A stretch of 64,000 nucleotides of DNA from Cucumis sativus. Its lineage: Eukaryota; Streptophyta; Magnoliopsida; Cucurbitales; Cucurbitaceae. The translations under genes and the position numbers were made by a program. Shown here piece by piece: positions 63,433-64,000 of the stretch. Position 1 is the first letter of the stretch. Each line of letters opens with the position of its first letter. Below the pieces are notes generated by a model that was given only the letters and a program-made list of their open reading frames with translations, was not told where the DNA came from and did no database searches. The stretch covers positions 8,618,001 to 8,682,000 of the forward strand of contig NC_026655.2 of assembly GCF_000004075.3 (NCBI RefSeq), in the 5' to 3' direction.

Positions 63433-63623
63433 ATGTCTTTCTCGATGACCCCCTTGCTCAACGGAGAGAGAGCCGTGGTACTGTTCTTCATCACCAGCCT
63501 TTTGGCTTCTCTCCCCTTCTCCCTCCTTTATCATGGTCTTGCTCTCTCTCTTCTCACCCTTGCTGCTCTTTCCATCGAAATCCAAGCAGAGAGCTCCAAT
63601 TCTCTTCATCAATTTAAGACCAG
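63433..63623 (+). CDS. First coding exon of an unrecognised membrane protein, continues beyond the window
   Basis: The ATG at 63433 opens 63 codons plus two bases, ending at a good donor CCAG|GTACCTT. The peptide has a short hydrophilic start (MSFSMTPLLNGERA), then two hydrophobic stretches (about residues 15-33 and 35-48) suggesting one or two membrane segments. It closes with SIEIQAESSNSLHQFKTR. The GC-rich composition and the leader-like DNA upstream support a real exon. I do not recognise the family with confidence. No second exon is identified before the window ends; 63624-64000 is taken as intron. Confidence 0.6.
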
Positions 63624-64000
63624 GTACCTTGTCTTTCATTTCTTTTTAATTTCTCCAATTTCTCGCTTATCAATAAGCTTATGCATTTGTATGCTTAAAA
63701 GTCTTGGACTGGAATTTTTTCTTTTCTTTTCTGAGTTCAACGAAAAGCGAGGAGGTAGATTCGAACTTCTAATTCTTGGTATATGACATATGCTTTTGCC
63801 AATTCAACATAGTTCAACTTGGCTATTTTTGTCCTATGTTACTACAGACTTCTATTTATTTAGCTTGATAAGTGTTCAATAAATGCCTGACAAATCTTAC
63901 CCTCATCCGCGGGGGGAAGGGTTGCTTTATATGGCTTTCTCGGGTGTGTGCAATCTTATGAACTTTGTGAGGTGGGTGGAATAATAGGACTTTTATGGGG

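Noticed and set aside
1-64000. tRNA, rRNA, CRISPR or organelle DNA
   Set aside because: No cloverleaf with A and B box sequences, no rRNA core motifs and no regularly spaced direct repeats with unique spacers were seen by eye. A tRNAscan-type search would settle the tRNA question.

Overview
This is a stretch of nuclear DNA from a dicot plant. The base composition is AT-rich, several genes carry GT-AG introns, and the products are plant-specific (nodulin-like MFS carriers, shugoshin, NRT2 nitrate transporters, an ABCG half-transporter). Protein similarity recalled from memory points to a cucurbit such as cucumber or melon, but the sequence alone does not prove this. There are no prokaryotic, phage or CRISPR features.

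Layout. 1-5861 is gene-poor AT-rich DNA with simple-sequence tracts and an orphan leader-like block. 5862-11572 holds two single-exon, same-strand NFD4/nodulin-like MFS genes, a tandem pair. 12691-13028 is a broken J-domain pseudogene. 15300-20042 (minus) is a nine-exon shugoshin gene that can be assembled with all splice phases consistent (279 aa); its second intron holds head-to-head copia-type LTRs and a gag scrap. 20043-29000 is a gene desert with decayed tandem arrays. 29254-31084 (plus) and 37232-39063 (minus) are two almost identical three-exon NRT2 high-affinity nitrate transporter genes, arranged tail to tail. 43857-48149 (minus) is a small DnaJ-type zinc-finger gene whose first exon is uncertain. 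51763-61256 (plus) is an eleven-exon ABCG3-type half-transporter of 721 aa, with LINE fragments in its introns and one GC-AG intron. 63433-63623 is the first coding exon of an unrecognised membrane protein that runs off the window.

The genes do not form one pathway. The most informative signal is the NRT2 pair. Identity covers exons and introns and stops close to the start and stop codons. A short promoter block is shared, and a decayed duplicate of one 3' flank lies in the spacer. This suggests repeated duplication followed by gene conversion. I did not find a clearly new biological system. The best leads are the NRT2 homogenisation, the conserved NRT2 promoter block, the LTR inverted pair in shugoshin and the possible N-terminal extension of the ABCG3-like protein.
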